DNA of 64,000 bases. Source: Hawksworthiomyces lignivorus. Taxonomy: Eukaryota; Ascomycota; Sordariomycetes; Ophiostomatales; Ophiostomataceae. Numbering within the stretch: the first letter of the stretch is position 1; each line of letters opens with the position of its first letter. The stretch is taken from contig NTMA01000027.1 in assembly GCA_002917075.1 (NCBI GenBank), forward strand, positions 372,001-436,000, in the 5' to 3' direction. This document shows positions 12,113 to 22,268 of this stretch, in pieces. The notes beneath the pieces are model-generated. The model did no database searches and was not told the DNA's origin. It saw only the letters and a list, made by a program, of their open reading frames with translations. A program made the position numbers and the translations under genes.

Positions 12113-13208
12113 TTACCAGAGCTGCCACCAGCTCTTCTTGCTGGATGCGGTGGCGGCCGCCGGCGCGCTCTGTAGCGCCTGGCGGGCCTTGGCGGCCAAG
12201 TAGGCCTCGCGCTCCTCGGCGGCGCGGACGATGTCGCTCTCGCGCGTGCCCAGCTGGTTGTCGTCCTCGTCGCAGAGGCTCTCGTAGCCGAGCCGGCTCT
12301 GGGACGAGCCGGCGGTCTCGCCCTGCTCCTGGCGGGCGAGACTTGACTTGAACCAGGAGCCGATGCCGCCGGCAGCCGGTGCCGCGGCAGCGGCGGCAGC
12401 CGTGGCCGTTGCTGCTGCGGCGCCCGCGGGCGAGCCGGTCTGTGTTGCTGCCGTTGACGTCACCGCGGCCGCCGCTTCCGTGTCGGTCGCCACCGGAGAC
12501 GGCGTGCCCAGCAGGCTGGGCACCTTGAAGAAGCTGCCGCCGCCGCTGGCGCCGGCCGCCGCTTCTCGCGCCCGCGCCTCCTCCACCATGGCGGCCTGCT
12601 CCTCGGTGGCCTTGCCCCGCATAAAGGCCAGCCGCGCGGCGGCCAAGCTGTCGGCCTCCATCTGCAGCTGGGCCTCCTGGAATTCGCGCTTGCGGCGGCG
12701 GTTGTAGCGCAGCATGTCGACGGCGGTGTAGGCGGTCAAGAGACCAGCGACGGCTACATTGCGGAGGGACACATGTGATTAGCTAAACGAAAAAGCCGGG
12801 AGGGGATGCCCACGACTCTGAGAGGGACAGAAAGAGAGAGAACCTACCCGTGAAGCCAATCAAACCCATAATTGTCACACGGTGGGCTGAGTCAAACAGC
12901 CGCCGCGAGGCCTCTACAACTCGGTCCAGCTGAGACACCTGTGCGTTCTTGGCGGCCTGATGGGCCGCGCGCAGCCGGGCGACTCTCTGCTCGGGGGTCT
13001 CGCCAGCTGGCCCGGGACTGGGGCCGCCTGGCCGTCGTGGTGGCTGACCCGCTGCGGAGGACTGTGAGCTGCCGCTGGGTGCTTGGAAGCGGGAGGACGG
13101 TCCGGATGCGGCGGCGGTGCGGGCGTCGGCTCGGCTGGTGGCGTGCGGCGTGGTGGATGTGAAGCGCGTAGCGTCCGAGACGCTGCGCGGCTGCGAAGTA
13201 ATCGCCAT
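12113..13208 (-). CDS. Predicted mitochondrial membrane protein, conserved in fungi, unknown function
   Basis: Exon 1 spans 13208-12848, a 94-nt intron 12847-12754 (GTAGGT...GCTAAT...TGTAG), exon 2 12753-12113; 333 aa. The start at 13208 (MAITSQPRSVSDATRF) gives an N-terminus rich in Ser, Thr and Arg and poor in acidic residues, compatible with a mitochondrial presequence; an ATG at 13325 is a weaker alternative. A helical segment (TPEQRVARLRAAHQAAKNAQ) precedes one membrane segment formed across the splice junction (VTIMGLIGFTAVAGLLTAYT), then VDMLRYNRRRKREFQEAQLQ and an Ala-rich low-complexity region of about 60 residues. The C-terminus ends SSKKSWWQLW. Splicing restores the hydrophobic segment, which supports the intron. 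Function not recognised. Confidence 0.72.
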
Positions 13209-14870
13209 TGTGCGGAGAAAACAAAAACGGTCGTTCCAATTCGGCGCAGACACAAAACGTGCTCTTGGAAACCTGGACCGTGGCGTGGAGAGCAATTGCT
13301 CTGAGATGGGTGGGCTTTCTGTCAAAGACGGTAAGCTTGGAGAGGTGTCGTCAGGAGATCTTTTTTTTCTCTACGAGACTTAATTTTTTTAAGACAGCCC
13401 TCCACTGGGCATTCACCTCGATTCGACCCATTCGTCCTTTGGAGGGACCAGAGCTGCCTATTGCTTCAGGCGGGGGTGGAGCGAATGGGAGAATTGGGAC
13501 ATGCTTATTGGCTGTATTTTATGCCGGTCCGACGCCAGCTGGTTACTGCTTTTTACTCTAAAGTACTCCGTACGAGTACGAATATACATGTATAAGACAC
13601 GATTGAAGACTGTCAAGACAGCTATAACACGATGGACAAGATGCAGCAGAGGTTCGCACAAGAGATATTTGTATTTGAAAACGCATGCCATTGGTGCATT
13701 CTATGGCTTATAGGCGTTTTTTAAGCACGTTCAAGGAAGTCTTTATAACAAGACTAGCAGCCTTTTATAAGTCAATTGTAACAATGATGACCTGAGCTAC
13801 TTTGGTTCACACATCAATTGATATTCTTTTTGCACAAAGGACTGGATGCGATATGTAGTTGTAGACTAAGAAATGGCCAGAGGTAGCTTCCTTAGGTTAC
13901 CATTTAATATGTTACATCCACTTTTGTCCTGTCTACGACATGCGATGCTGGGCGTGGCATCCCTTTTGTGCTACTGGACCTTACTCCCACGTTCATGCTG
14001 AAGAATGTACGTGCTGTGTACCATCGCTGTGCATTCCAGCATGACACCGCATTCTAACCGTAGCCTTGGGTTTTGTAGGACTAGATACCACTCACTCCTT
14101 TCGTATAATATAGTTGGCCCACGCGGAAAAAAGAGGTGAACAGAGGTTAAATATTTACAGAGCAGGTTTTTTTCGTATTTGAACCATCCCTCTCGCCTTA
14201 GCGATTATGTTATGCTGTACTACTCTGGCTGCCTGGGTGCTTGCTCTACTCTGTGGGGCGGATTGTTCAGCGTCGTTACATTGCTAAGATGTCTCAACGC
14301 GATAGAGATGGCTTGGGTGGAGCCAGCCAAGATGCCAATTACACTGCATGCAGCAGCACTTCATTCGTTGTATTCCCCCCTGTATGAATAGCGGCGATAG
14401 CAGCCGCTTCGCCTGTTCCTTTGGAAGCTTTTTATTCCTGCTTTTTTACCTTAATTTCCCTGCTGTGCTGGTTATTGCTTGCCTGCCTTGCGCTAATACT
14501 TGCTCTACCCCATGCGCCGCCGCCCGTTGTTAATTTTCTCAAGTCTTCATCTTCGCCGCAGGCCACTTAAAGACAGACCCCCTTTTTCTCCTTTCGTGTA
14601 TTCTTCACGACCATCGACTTTTTTGTCTCGATGATGTCTTTCCGACCTCTCCCTATCCCTTGACAGGTTGGCCGGCAGCTCTGCTCTGCAAGCTGTAGAG
14701 AAGGCGATTGATCATTCAGGCCTTTTCTTTGCTTTTCTAGTTTTCAATCTTCGTTTTTTCTTACACTCCTTCTCTCCTCTTTTCCCCCGGGCCTTTCTAC
14801 TCTCGTCTGCTTTTTTCTCCGTGCCGCTTCGGCCTGGTCACTTTCTATTTTTCTTCCCCCATCATTCGCC
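13209..14870. other. Divergent intergenic region
   Basis: Spacer of about 1.65 kb between divergently transcribed genes. It contains TACTCCGTA at 13564-13572. From about 14,560 to 14,870 the plus strand is CT-rich, as expected for the promoter/leader of the GT90 gene. No coding potential was seen. Confidence 0.5.
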
Positions 14871-16808
14871 ATGTTCTTCCCTAAGCATAACGGCCCTGGC
14901 CGCCAAGGCCCTCCATCTTTCTCCGCCATCGCCCGATTTGGCTTTGTTGCCGGATTTGTCACATTGGTCGCCGCCGGCTTCTTACTCTCCCAGCAGCCTC
15001 CGGAACGCCTGCGCAATGTAGCCTCCAAGATCCCGCACCTGATCCTGGCCCCGGACACCGAGTACCAGCAGACCGCCGAGGCCTATGACAGATTTGTGGG
15101 CAATACGTCCGACAGCGAGCTGCACCCGATCGACCGGCTGATCCGCGAATCGCGCAGGGAGCAGGATGCGCTCCTAGCGAAGCGGTCCTTTGACGTCGGG
15201 GCGGCGGCGGCGCGGTACCGCGAGCGGCGCGGGCGGCACCCGCCGCCAGGGTTCGAGCACTGGATGACGTATGCGGTGGAGCACGACGCGGTGGTGGTGG
15301 AGGACTTTTTCGACCGCATCTACCACGACCTGGCGCCGTACTGGGGCCTGGAGGCGGAGAAGGTGGCGACGGCGGCGGGGTCGTGGCAGCACCTGGTGCG
15401 GGTGCGGGGCGGCAAGGCGCAGCCTGTGGGCGACGTGGAGGGCCGGGTGCCGTGGCTGGAGCTGTGGACCAAGCTGGTGGCTGAGGCGGCACCGTTCCTG
15501 CCGGACGTGGACATGCCTATCAACTACATGGACGAGTCGCGGCTGCTGGTCAAGTGGGAGGACATTGCGGGCTACGTGGCCAAGGAGCAGGCGGAGCGGG
15601 CGCTAGTGCCGGCGGAGAACGCGACGCAGGCGTACCGCGGGCTAGCGTTTGTGGGCGCGGACGCGGGCGGCATCAACGGCACCAAGGCGGAGGGCCCGGC
15701 GTGGGTCAACGGCGCGTCGCCGCCGTTCTGGGACCTGGCGCGGGCGGCCTGCCCGCCGGACAGCCCGAGCCGCAACGCGACGGCGCTGGTGGACTTCTCA
15801 CGGCCGCCGAGCCTGCCGTTTGGGTGGCGGCCGGCGTTCTCGGTGGACGGCTACGTCAAGAACTTTACGGCAGCGGCCGACCCGTGCGCGCAGCCGCACC
15901 TGCGGGCGCTGCACGGCACGTTCATCGAGCCGCTGACGACGTCGACGTCGACGGAGCTGATCCCGCTGTTCGGCGGGTCCAAGCTGCCGGTCAACAACGA
16001 GATCTTGATCCCGGGCGCCATGTACCTGACGGACGACCCCTTTTATTCGGGCGGCAGCGGCCACGGCCCCCACTGGTCGGGCAAGACGGCGTCGGTCGTG
16101 TGGCGCGGCGTGGCCTCGGGCGGCCGCAACAAGGCCGAGAACTGGTCGCACTTCCAGCGCCACCGCCTGGTCGAGATGCTCAACGGCACCACCGTGGCCA
16201 GCCTCGAGCGCAACGGCGCGCGCGCGCTGACGTTTGAGATGGCGCCGCCCGAGCTGTACGACTACCCGCAGCGGCGCCTGGGCGGCGTCGGCGCCTGGCT
16301 CGCCGAGCACGCCGACGCCGGCTTCACCGACCTGCTGTGCTTCCCGCGCGACGACTGCTCCTACGTGGCGCCCCACTTCCGCGCCGTCGCCAGCCAGCCC
16401 ATGGCCGAGCAGTACCGCAACAAGTTCATCCCCGACGCCGACGGCAACAGCTTCAGCGCCCGCTTCCGCGGCCTGCTGCTCTCCACCAGCCTGCCCCTCA
16501 AGGCCACCATCTACGCCGAGTGGCACGACGACCGCCTGCGCCCCTGGCTGCACTTTGCCCCGCTCGACAACACCTTCCAGGACCTCCACGCCGTCCTCGC
16601 CTTCTTCACCGCCGACCCCAAGGGCGACGCCGCCGCCCGCCTGCTCGCCACCGCCGGCAAGCGCTGGGGCGAGCAGGTCCTGCGCCGCGACGACATGCTG
16701 CTCTACGTCTGGCGCCTGCTCCTCGAGTTCGCCCGCGTCTGCGACTCCAACCGCCACACCCTCGGCTACGTCGCCGACCTCGCGCCGCCGCCTCCTGCAA
16801 GCCCATGA
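14871..16808 (+). CDS. Glycosyltransferase family 90 (CAP10-like), Golgi type II membrane protein
   Basis: Single-exon gene, 645 aa. A short basic cytoplasmic tail (residues 1-23) is followed by a signal anchor at about 24-44 (FGFVAGFVTLVAAGFLLS), then a stem and a lumenal catalytic domain. The C-terminal half carries the CAP10/GT90 signature: ASVVWRGVASGGRNKAENW, HFQRHRLVEMLNGT, then YRNKFIPDADGNSFSARFRG, STSLPLKATIYAEWHDDRL, PWLHFAPLDNTFQDL and a closing WRLLLEFARVCD. Family members include the Cryptococcus capsule protein Cap10 and beta-1,2-xylosyltransferases; the donor and acceptor here cannot be read from sequence. Several N-glycosylation sequons (for example NGT, NFT, NAT) fit a secretory-pathway location. 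Codon use is extremely GC-rich. Confidence 0.88.
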   Translation: MFFPKHNGPGRQGPPSFSAIARFGFVAGFVTLVAAGFLLSQQPPERLRNVASKIPHLILAPDTEYQQTAEAYDRFVGNTSDSELHPIDRLIRESRREQDALLAKRSFDVGAAAARYRERRGRHPPPGFEHWMTYAVEHDAVVVEDFFDRIYHDLAPYWGLEAEKVATAAGSWQHLVRVRGGKAQPVGDVEGRVPWLELWTKLVAEAAPFLPDVDMPINYMDESRLLVKWEDIAGYVAKEQAERALVPAENATQAYRGLAFVGADAGGINGTKAEGPAWVNGASPPFWDLARAACPPDSPSRNATALVDFSRPPSLPFGWRPAFSVDGYVKNFTAAADPCAQPHLRALHGTFIEPLTTSTSTELIPLFGGSKLPVNNEILIPGAMYLTDDPFYSGGSGHGPHWSGKTASVVWRGVASGGRNKAENWSHFQRHRLVEMLNGTTVASLERNGARALTFEMAPPELYDYPQRRLGGVGAWLAEHADAGFTDLLCFPRDDCSYVAPHFRAVASQPMAEQYRNKFIPDADGNSFSARFRGLLLSTSLPLKATIYAEWHDDRLRPWLHFAPLDNTFQDLHAVLAFFTADPKGDAAARLLATAGKRWGEQVLRRDDMLLYVWRLLLEFARVCDSNRHTLGYVADLAPPPPASP

Positions 16809-17659
16809 TTTAGAAACAGAGGGTAGGAGAAGAATCCTTCCTTCCCATTTTAGGCCTCCTCTTTGTCGTCACTATCTCTTTTTCCCCCGACGGCGCTCTT
16901 CTCTCTCAAGAACAAATTTCCCTGATCTACTCTCTCTCCATCCCCCAATTCATATTTTGTCTGCATACGTATAGCTTGTAATCTGTACCCTTTTGGATGA
17001 GGACTGATGTCTTGGTGTATTTCTCCTTTTGCATCGGCGTTCTATTACTTATATTGGTTTTTGGGCAAGGAAAAACTATCCATGGCGGCGTGGGGTATCC
17101 CTTTGATTTCTGCTGCGAAAACAAACCAAGGACGACTGTCCGCCATCATCTATTCAGTAGATACATACATAGCAACGATAACGTTAGAACAAGGCTTCCA
17201 GTGCCTGTAATTTAGGACCTGTTTGTATAATTGCATACACATGCTGTTTTGCCTTTATTGAATCTGATCTGCCCTGTACATACATACATACTGTATGTCC
17301 ATCCATAATCCACTTCCGTTATCTAATCGTGTATCTTGGCAGTACGGAGTTAGTTTTGTAGACTTTAATTCAGAATGGGGTTGTTACATAATCACAACTA
17401 TCACATGACAATACTGCCTTCCTTGTAGGGTTTTCAAGCCCTTCCAAATCTGTGGTGGCCCTTTTTTTGCGCCGTCTGCCCCACTGCAAGTCACGCTTTT
17501 GGATCTTCGGGGCTTTTGCTAAGGGCAATTCGACATTGGATTTTTTTTCTGCGCCCATTTCGATTTTTTTACTCGGCCCTCCTCTCCAAATCAACCATCC
17601 CGACGACAAACCCTTCTCTCTCAATTTTGTCGACAAGTTGATCGCGACATCCAGACACA
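16809..17659. other. Intergenic region between GT90 and eL13 genes
   Basis: Holds the GT90 3' UTR and the eL13 promoter. Contains a short CATA repeat near 17,275-17,295 and TACGGAGT at 17343-17350. No gene was seen. Confidence 0.5.
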
Positions 17660-18862
17660 ATGGTATGCCCTCATCGATATACGCACGAATGCTCTTATTA
17701 TCGTTTTCCTCGTGGTCGCTGTACTGACCTTTTTCTCTTTCTCCAGGCGATCAAGCACAACAACCAGATCCCCAACAACCGTTCGTCGATGGCCCCCTCC
17801 CCTACGCTTGCTATTATCGCCTCTCCCATCTCAACTAGAGATTTCTCGAGACGAGATATACCTGTCCAGAGAAAGCTGACACCAGATTCCCCAAATTGCA
17901 GACTTCCGCAAGGATTGGCAGCGTCGCGTGCGGACGCACTTTGACCAGGTACGATGAAGATGTTCCAACTGTGTGAGGGAAGGCTGGCAGCAGACTCGAA
18001 AAGAAAGATCAAAGGGAAAATATGGCGAGGGAAAAAAACGTCAAAAGGCCGCGAATGGTCCGAGGGAGAGGGAGCATTTACGAGGAAGAGCTGCTTGCCG
18101 AAGCCATGACTGAGGATGAGATTATACATTTGTAAAGGCGTGAAGGATACAATGGCATTTCTAACATATATGCATCAAACAGCCCGGCAAGAAGCACAGC
18201 CGCCGTATTGCTCGCCAGACCAAGGCCGCTGCCGTTGCCCCTCGCCCTGTCGACCGTCTTCGCCCCGTCGTCCGTGCCCCGACCATCAAGTACAACCGGA
18301 AAGTCCGGGCCGGCCGTGGTTTCTCCCTGGCTGAGCTGAAGGTATGGCGATACCCCGACTAGAAAGTTCTCTCCTTCCTCAAAAATGAGGGAGAAGGAGT
18401 GAAAAAAAGGGTCCTTCGAATGTGGGCGCTTTGTACGGACTCGTTTGAATTCCAGGTTGCTAACATAAATTTTTTTCTCGTTTTCAGGCCGCTGGTGTCC
18501 CCCGCCTCCTGGCCCCCACCATCGGCATTGCCGTTGACCACCGCCGCCAGAACATCTCCGAGGAGTCCCTGGCTGCCAACGTCGCCCGCCTCAAGGCCTA
18601 CAAGGCCCGTCTGCTCGTCTTCCCCAAGAAGGGCGCCAAGCCCACCATCCCCGCTGGCCAGTCCGCCACCACCATCGCCTCGACTCTGCCCATCGCCGGC
18701 ACTCCCGCTGGCATCTCCGAGATCAAGAAGAGCGACCTGCCCGCGCCGCTGGAGGCTGGTGCCTACGCTACCCTGCGCAAGGCACGGTCAGACGCCAAGC
18801 TGGTGGGCGTGCGCGAGAAGCGGGCCAAGGACAAGGCCGAGGCCGAGGCAAACAAGAAATAG
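17660..18862 (+). CDS. rpl13: 60S ribosomal protein eL13 (L13)
   Basis: Component of the cytosolic large ribosomal subunit. Five exons: 17660-17662, 17747-17780, 17902-17948, 18183-18341 and 18488-18862, giving 205 aa. Exon 1 is only the start codon: ATG is followed at once by GTATGC. Spliced protein begins [20 protein letters not shown], the hallmark eL13 N-terminus, and continues [74 protein letters not shown]. Length agrees with the usual 200-215 aa. Introns are 84, 121, 234 and 146 nt; intron 3 has a clear CTAACATA branch site. Intron-dense structure is usual for fungal ribosomal protein genes. No long unspliced frame covers this gene. Confidence 0.96.
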
Positions 18863-19448
18863 ATGGAGCAAAGAGGCCTGCAGCGGATGTTGTGAGGAGC
18901 GCCGAGCGACGACGGGAAAGACTATCGTCTGCGAGTTGCGGCGTGCGTGGCAGTGGGGTTACCGGTTTTTGTGTCTTCTGGGTCATTTTTGTTTTACAAC
19001 CACGGTGGGACATGATCAGCAAAAAAAAAGTGTTGTATTTTCCCCTCACGAGGCCTGGATTTTGTTTCGGCGCAACAGACTGCTAGGGAGAAACACCTGC
19101 AAGAATGAATTATTGCGCACACCAAAACTAGGAGGGCAAACCAAAAATAATCGTCAAAAAAAATTAGAAAGTCATTCATAATGAACTTGCCCTGATGAGA
19201 AACATACGTGATGCTGACTACCACGCCGCCAGCTTATGGAGGAGGCGGTCGTGGATACCCGCCAGAGCTCTGGGCGGAATCTAGTCAGAACATACTGTAA
19301 GACGCAGGCTGAACTCTCTTCATCTAGGAATAGTGCTCCATGTAGTCTTTATGTAAATATGATTTTGCTAAACGCTAGGGATCTCTTCTTTTTTATATAC
19401 ACAAATCACTCGGCTTTCAATGTCACTGTCAAATTCTAAATAATGCTC
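18863..19448. other. Convergent intergenic region
   Basis: Contains the 3' UTRs of eL13 and of the SmgGDS-like gene. No coding or RNA feature seen. Confidence 0.5.
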
Positions 19449-22268
19449 TCACTGGGTATCCTGTCCCATCTGCGCGCGAGCGTTAATAACAAGCGCACCT
19501 CCTGTCTGCAGAAGCTGTTCAAACACACCACGTCGGAATGGCGGAAGATAGTGTGCGTAGTTCTTCATGATCTCTGAAATGAGGACAAGGCCATTCTCTC
19601 GGTCGATGCGAGCCATGCTGGCCACTTGCGCTGGATCGACCTGTTGGGGCTCGAGGCCAAGTCCATCTATGTTCGCGCCTGCTGATGGCGCTGGAACAAC
19701 GCTGCCTCCCGGAGGCAGCGTGTGGGCGTCAACTTCATCGAATGATTTTCCTGGCACTGGGCCGGAAGGCAGAGTTGCGCCAGGAACAGAGCCAGTGCCG
19801 CTACTTAAGGAAAGCAGTTCTTCATCAGACATCAGCGAAGCACCCCCTGGCAACCGGTGGCCTTCGACCATATCTCGGCCGGAAACGGTCTCTACGAGGG
19901 TTCGGCAAGCCTCGAATTGTTGCAGGGCACGCATGACCAAGTGTGCGCCGTCGTTAGAGCGACTCAGCACCGCGCACACAAACCAAGTCTCAGACCGCAA
20001 GACAGGAAATCGCGTCTGCGTTATCAAGTAGGTGAGGCAGTCTGCCATGTCGATGTGGGCAGCATAGAATCGCACGCGGCGCGAAGATGGGGCGCCGTCT
20101 GGTAACGGCGATGTCGATGAAACCGCTGTAACATCATCTGAAGTTAGGCCGGTCGTGCTTGGCGCCGCAGGAGACGGTTCGGACGAAGAAAACCCGCTGT
20201 TGTTAGTACGCGTCGAGCCGCTGTATGCAGACGAGTCTTCGTAAGGCTCCCAGTCTTCAGGAAGAATAGATGCGGCATCTGGAGACATGTGCAGCACTCG
20301 ACAAACGGCTAAAATTGATCGGGCGGCTTCAGTCTTCGTGTTCTCAGCCTCCGTTCGTTTGAAAACGGAAGTAAGCACGTGTAAATTACTCCGATCATGC
20401 GCCGGCGATGCTGGGTCGGGAGAAAGCGGGGCACAGACCCGGCGCACATTCGCTGGGCAAGATGCAAGAAGGAGACGTGTCAAGGATACAGCAGCAAACT
20501 GGACCTGGGGTTGGCTCTCAGTACTTGTCCAGAGCCGTGGAAGTACGCTGGCAGGTGGATCCAGTAATACGCCTAGAATTGGTTTGTTGATGGCGGGGAT
20601 GGCCAGGGTTTTAAGGAAGGAGAGGATGGCGTACATAAGCTGCGTAGGGAGGATGTCGTCAGATGTATCATCGGTTGGTGTATGGAGGCTAACGTAAGGT
20701 TTGGAGAGGAGTTTGATAAGTGGGACGTGGATCTGCACATCGTGGACAAAGTAGATGCTCGACTGGTCTGAGCGAGCCAAATTGCCAAGGGCAATGCATC
20801 CGGCAGTTTTGAGGTTCACGTTGGTGTAGTTGTTGGATACCCAGGATTCCAGCGTTTGTACGGGGCGCGATGTGAGAGGATATGCAGAATTGAATGACGG
20901 AAGGGCTACAACATCTGCAATGACATGAGTGAAGCGGCTGCCAAGCGTCTTGTACTCCGCTGCATCGTCTGGGTCCATTTGCGCTGCATCGTATTTGGTG
21001 CACGAGTCCGAGAAAGCCGTAAGCAGAGCTTGTACACCGGCTTGTCGGATGAGCTCTTCTTGGAAGTTCTCATACGTAAGATATGTGAGTGAAACAGACA
21101 CTAAGATACAGAACTCGTCAACATCAAGGACACTGTCAGGATTCGCTGCCAGCTTCAAGAGATAAGTCGGAGTGGCTGGATCCGCCAGTGATACTTCGGG
21201 TTCTATGCGACGATGGTCAGATAAGAGCTTGTTGGCAGGACTAGGTCATTGCGGCTAACCTTGTGCAATTAGCAAGCCAAGGACTTTGCAGATGATGTTC
21301 AAAAATGCCCGGCACTGGGCCAAACGAGGGCCGGACACGATGTATACAAGAGCCCGGCTCAGATGTGCTTGGCAAGCTTGAAGCTGTGCCGGTTCTGAAT
21401 TGGTAGTTAGCGAGGGACCAATTGGTAGACCGGATCGAAAGGGAAGCGTCTTACCAAAGTCAACGCAGATATTGTATAGCACAGGAATGACAAAAGCCAA
21501 GGTAGAGTCATCGCCCAGGAGGGATACGATTCGACCAATATAATTTCCCGCAACAACACGAGCCCGGTTTTCATCTACACGCAAATCAGCTAAGAACCGA
21601 AGCTTCCGTAGGAATCTGTTCACAGGTGCTGACCCTCATCAGCACACGAGTTGCCAATTAGTCGTAGTGTATGAATCTTTAGCGACTGCCTCAGTCCATC
21701 GACAGAGAGGATTCCGAGAAAGAAGTCAAGCAAGCCTGATTCGCCTATTGGTATGCGCCATGATGCTGCATGTCGGTTAGCATTAGAGAGGCCACGAATA
21801 CGAAAGAAGAGCTTATGAACAGCGGGCGACCAGTGCTATGAAACAAAGTGCGGATTCACAGCATATGGAAGGTCATGGGAAAGAGCTCTCCTCCGCTGGC
21901 CGGGCTTTGTAGCGAGTGGTAAGATCACGCGACATGCAACAGCCTTGTGCCGTGCTGGGAAGGAACAAAAGTTGCCAAATGGGGGAAGCAGCCGTAAAGG
22001 AGTCCAACTAACCGTCTCGACTACCATCGCCAAGAATCTCGGCGACCAGCTCCATATCTGGTGAACCCGACAGCCAGTATTGTCGTACGGCTAGCAGGAC
22101 TTGCTGTAGGCTAGCCGTTCGCTGGGCCTTTACAGACGCTGTTAGGCTGTCTGCACCCTGGAGGCTTGCGCTGACGCCATTCCGGGCAAGAGTCGCCTCA
22201 GCAGGCTGGAAGAGCCTCTGGATGTCGGCCGGCGTCATCGCGCGATCTGTGGAGATGTTGCAGCCCAA
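19449..22268 (-). CDS. Armadillo-repeat protein related to SmgGDS/RAP1GDS1 (Bem4-like)
   Basis: Six exons... five are supported: 22268-22013, 21765-21634, 21574-21455, 21394-21260 and 21202-19449, with introns of 247, 59, 60 and 57 nt, all GT..AG with CTAAC/CTGAT-type branch sites and phase 1 throughout; the count is five exons and four introns. Total 798 aa from 22268, or 788 aa from the ATG at 22238 (MTPADIQRLFQ). Segments such as SWRIPIGESGLLDFFLGILS, LRLIGNSCADEDENRARVV, VLYNICVDFEPAQLQACQAH and LKTAGCIALGNLARSDQSS are armadillo helices resembling SmgGDS, a chaperone and exchange factor for small GTPases with polybasic tails. The last third holds a Ser/Thr/Pro-rich insert and then VLISEIMKNYAHYLPPFRRG. 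Intron 3 reads through in frame, so an unspliced model would carry about 20 foreign residues. Start choice is open. Confidence 0.75.

Noticed and set aside
15798..16757. Long open frame opposite the GT90 gene
   Set aside because: GC-rich shadow; the plus-strand frame has a clear family signature.
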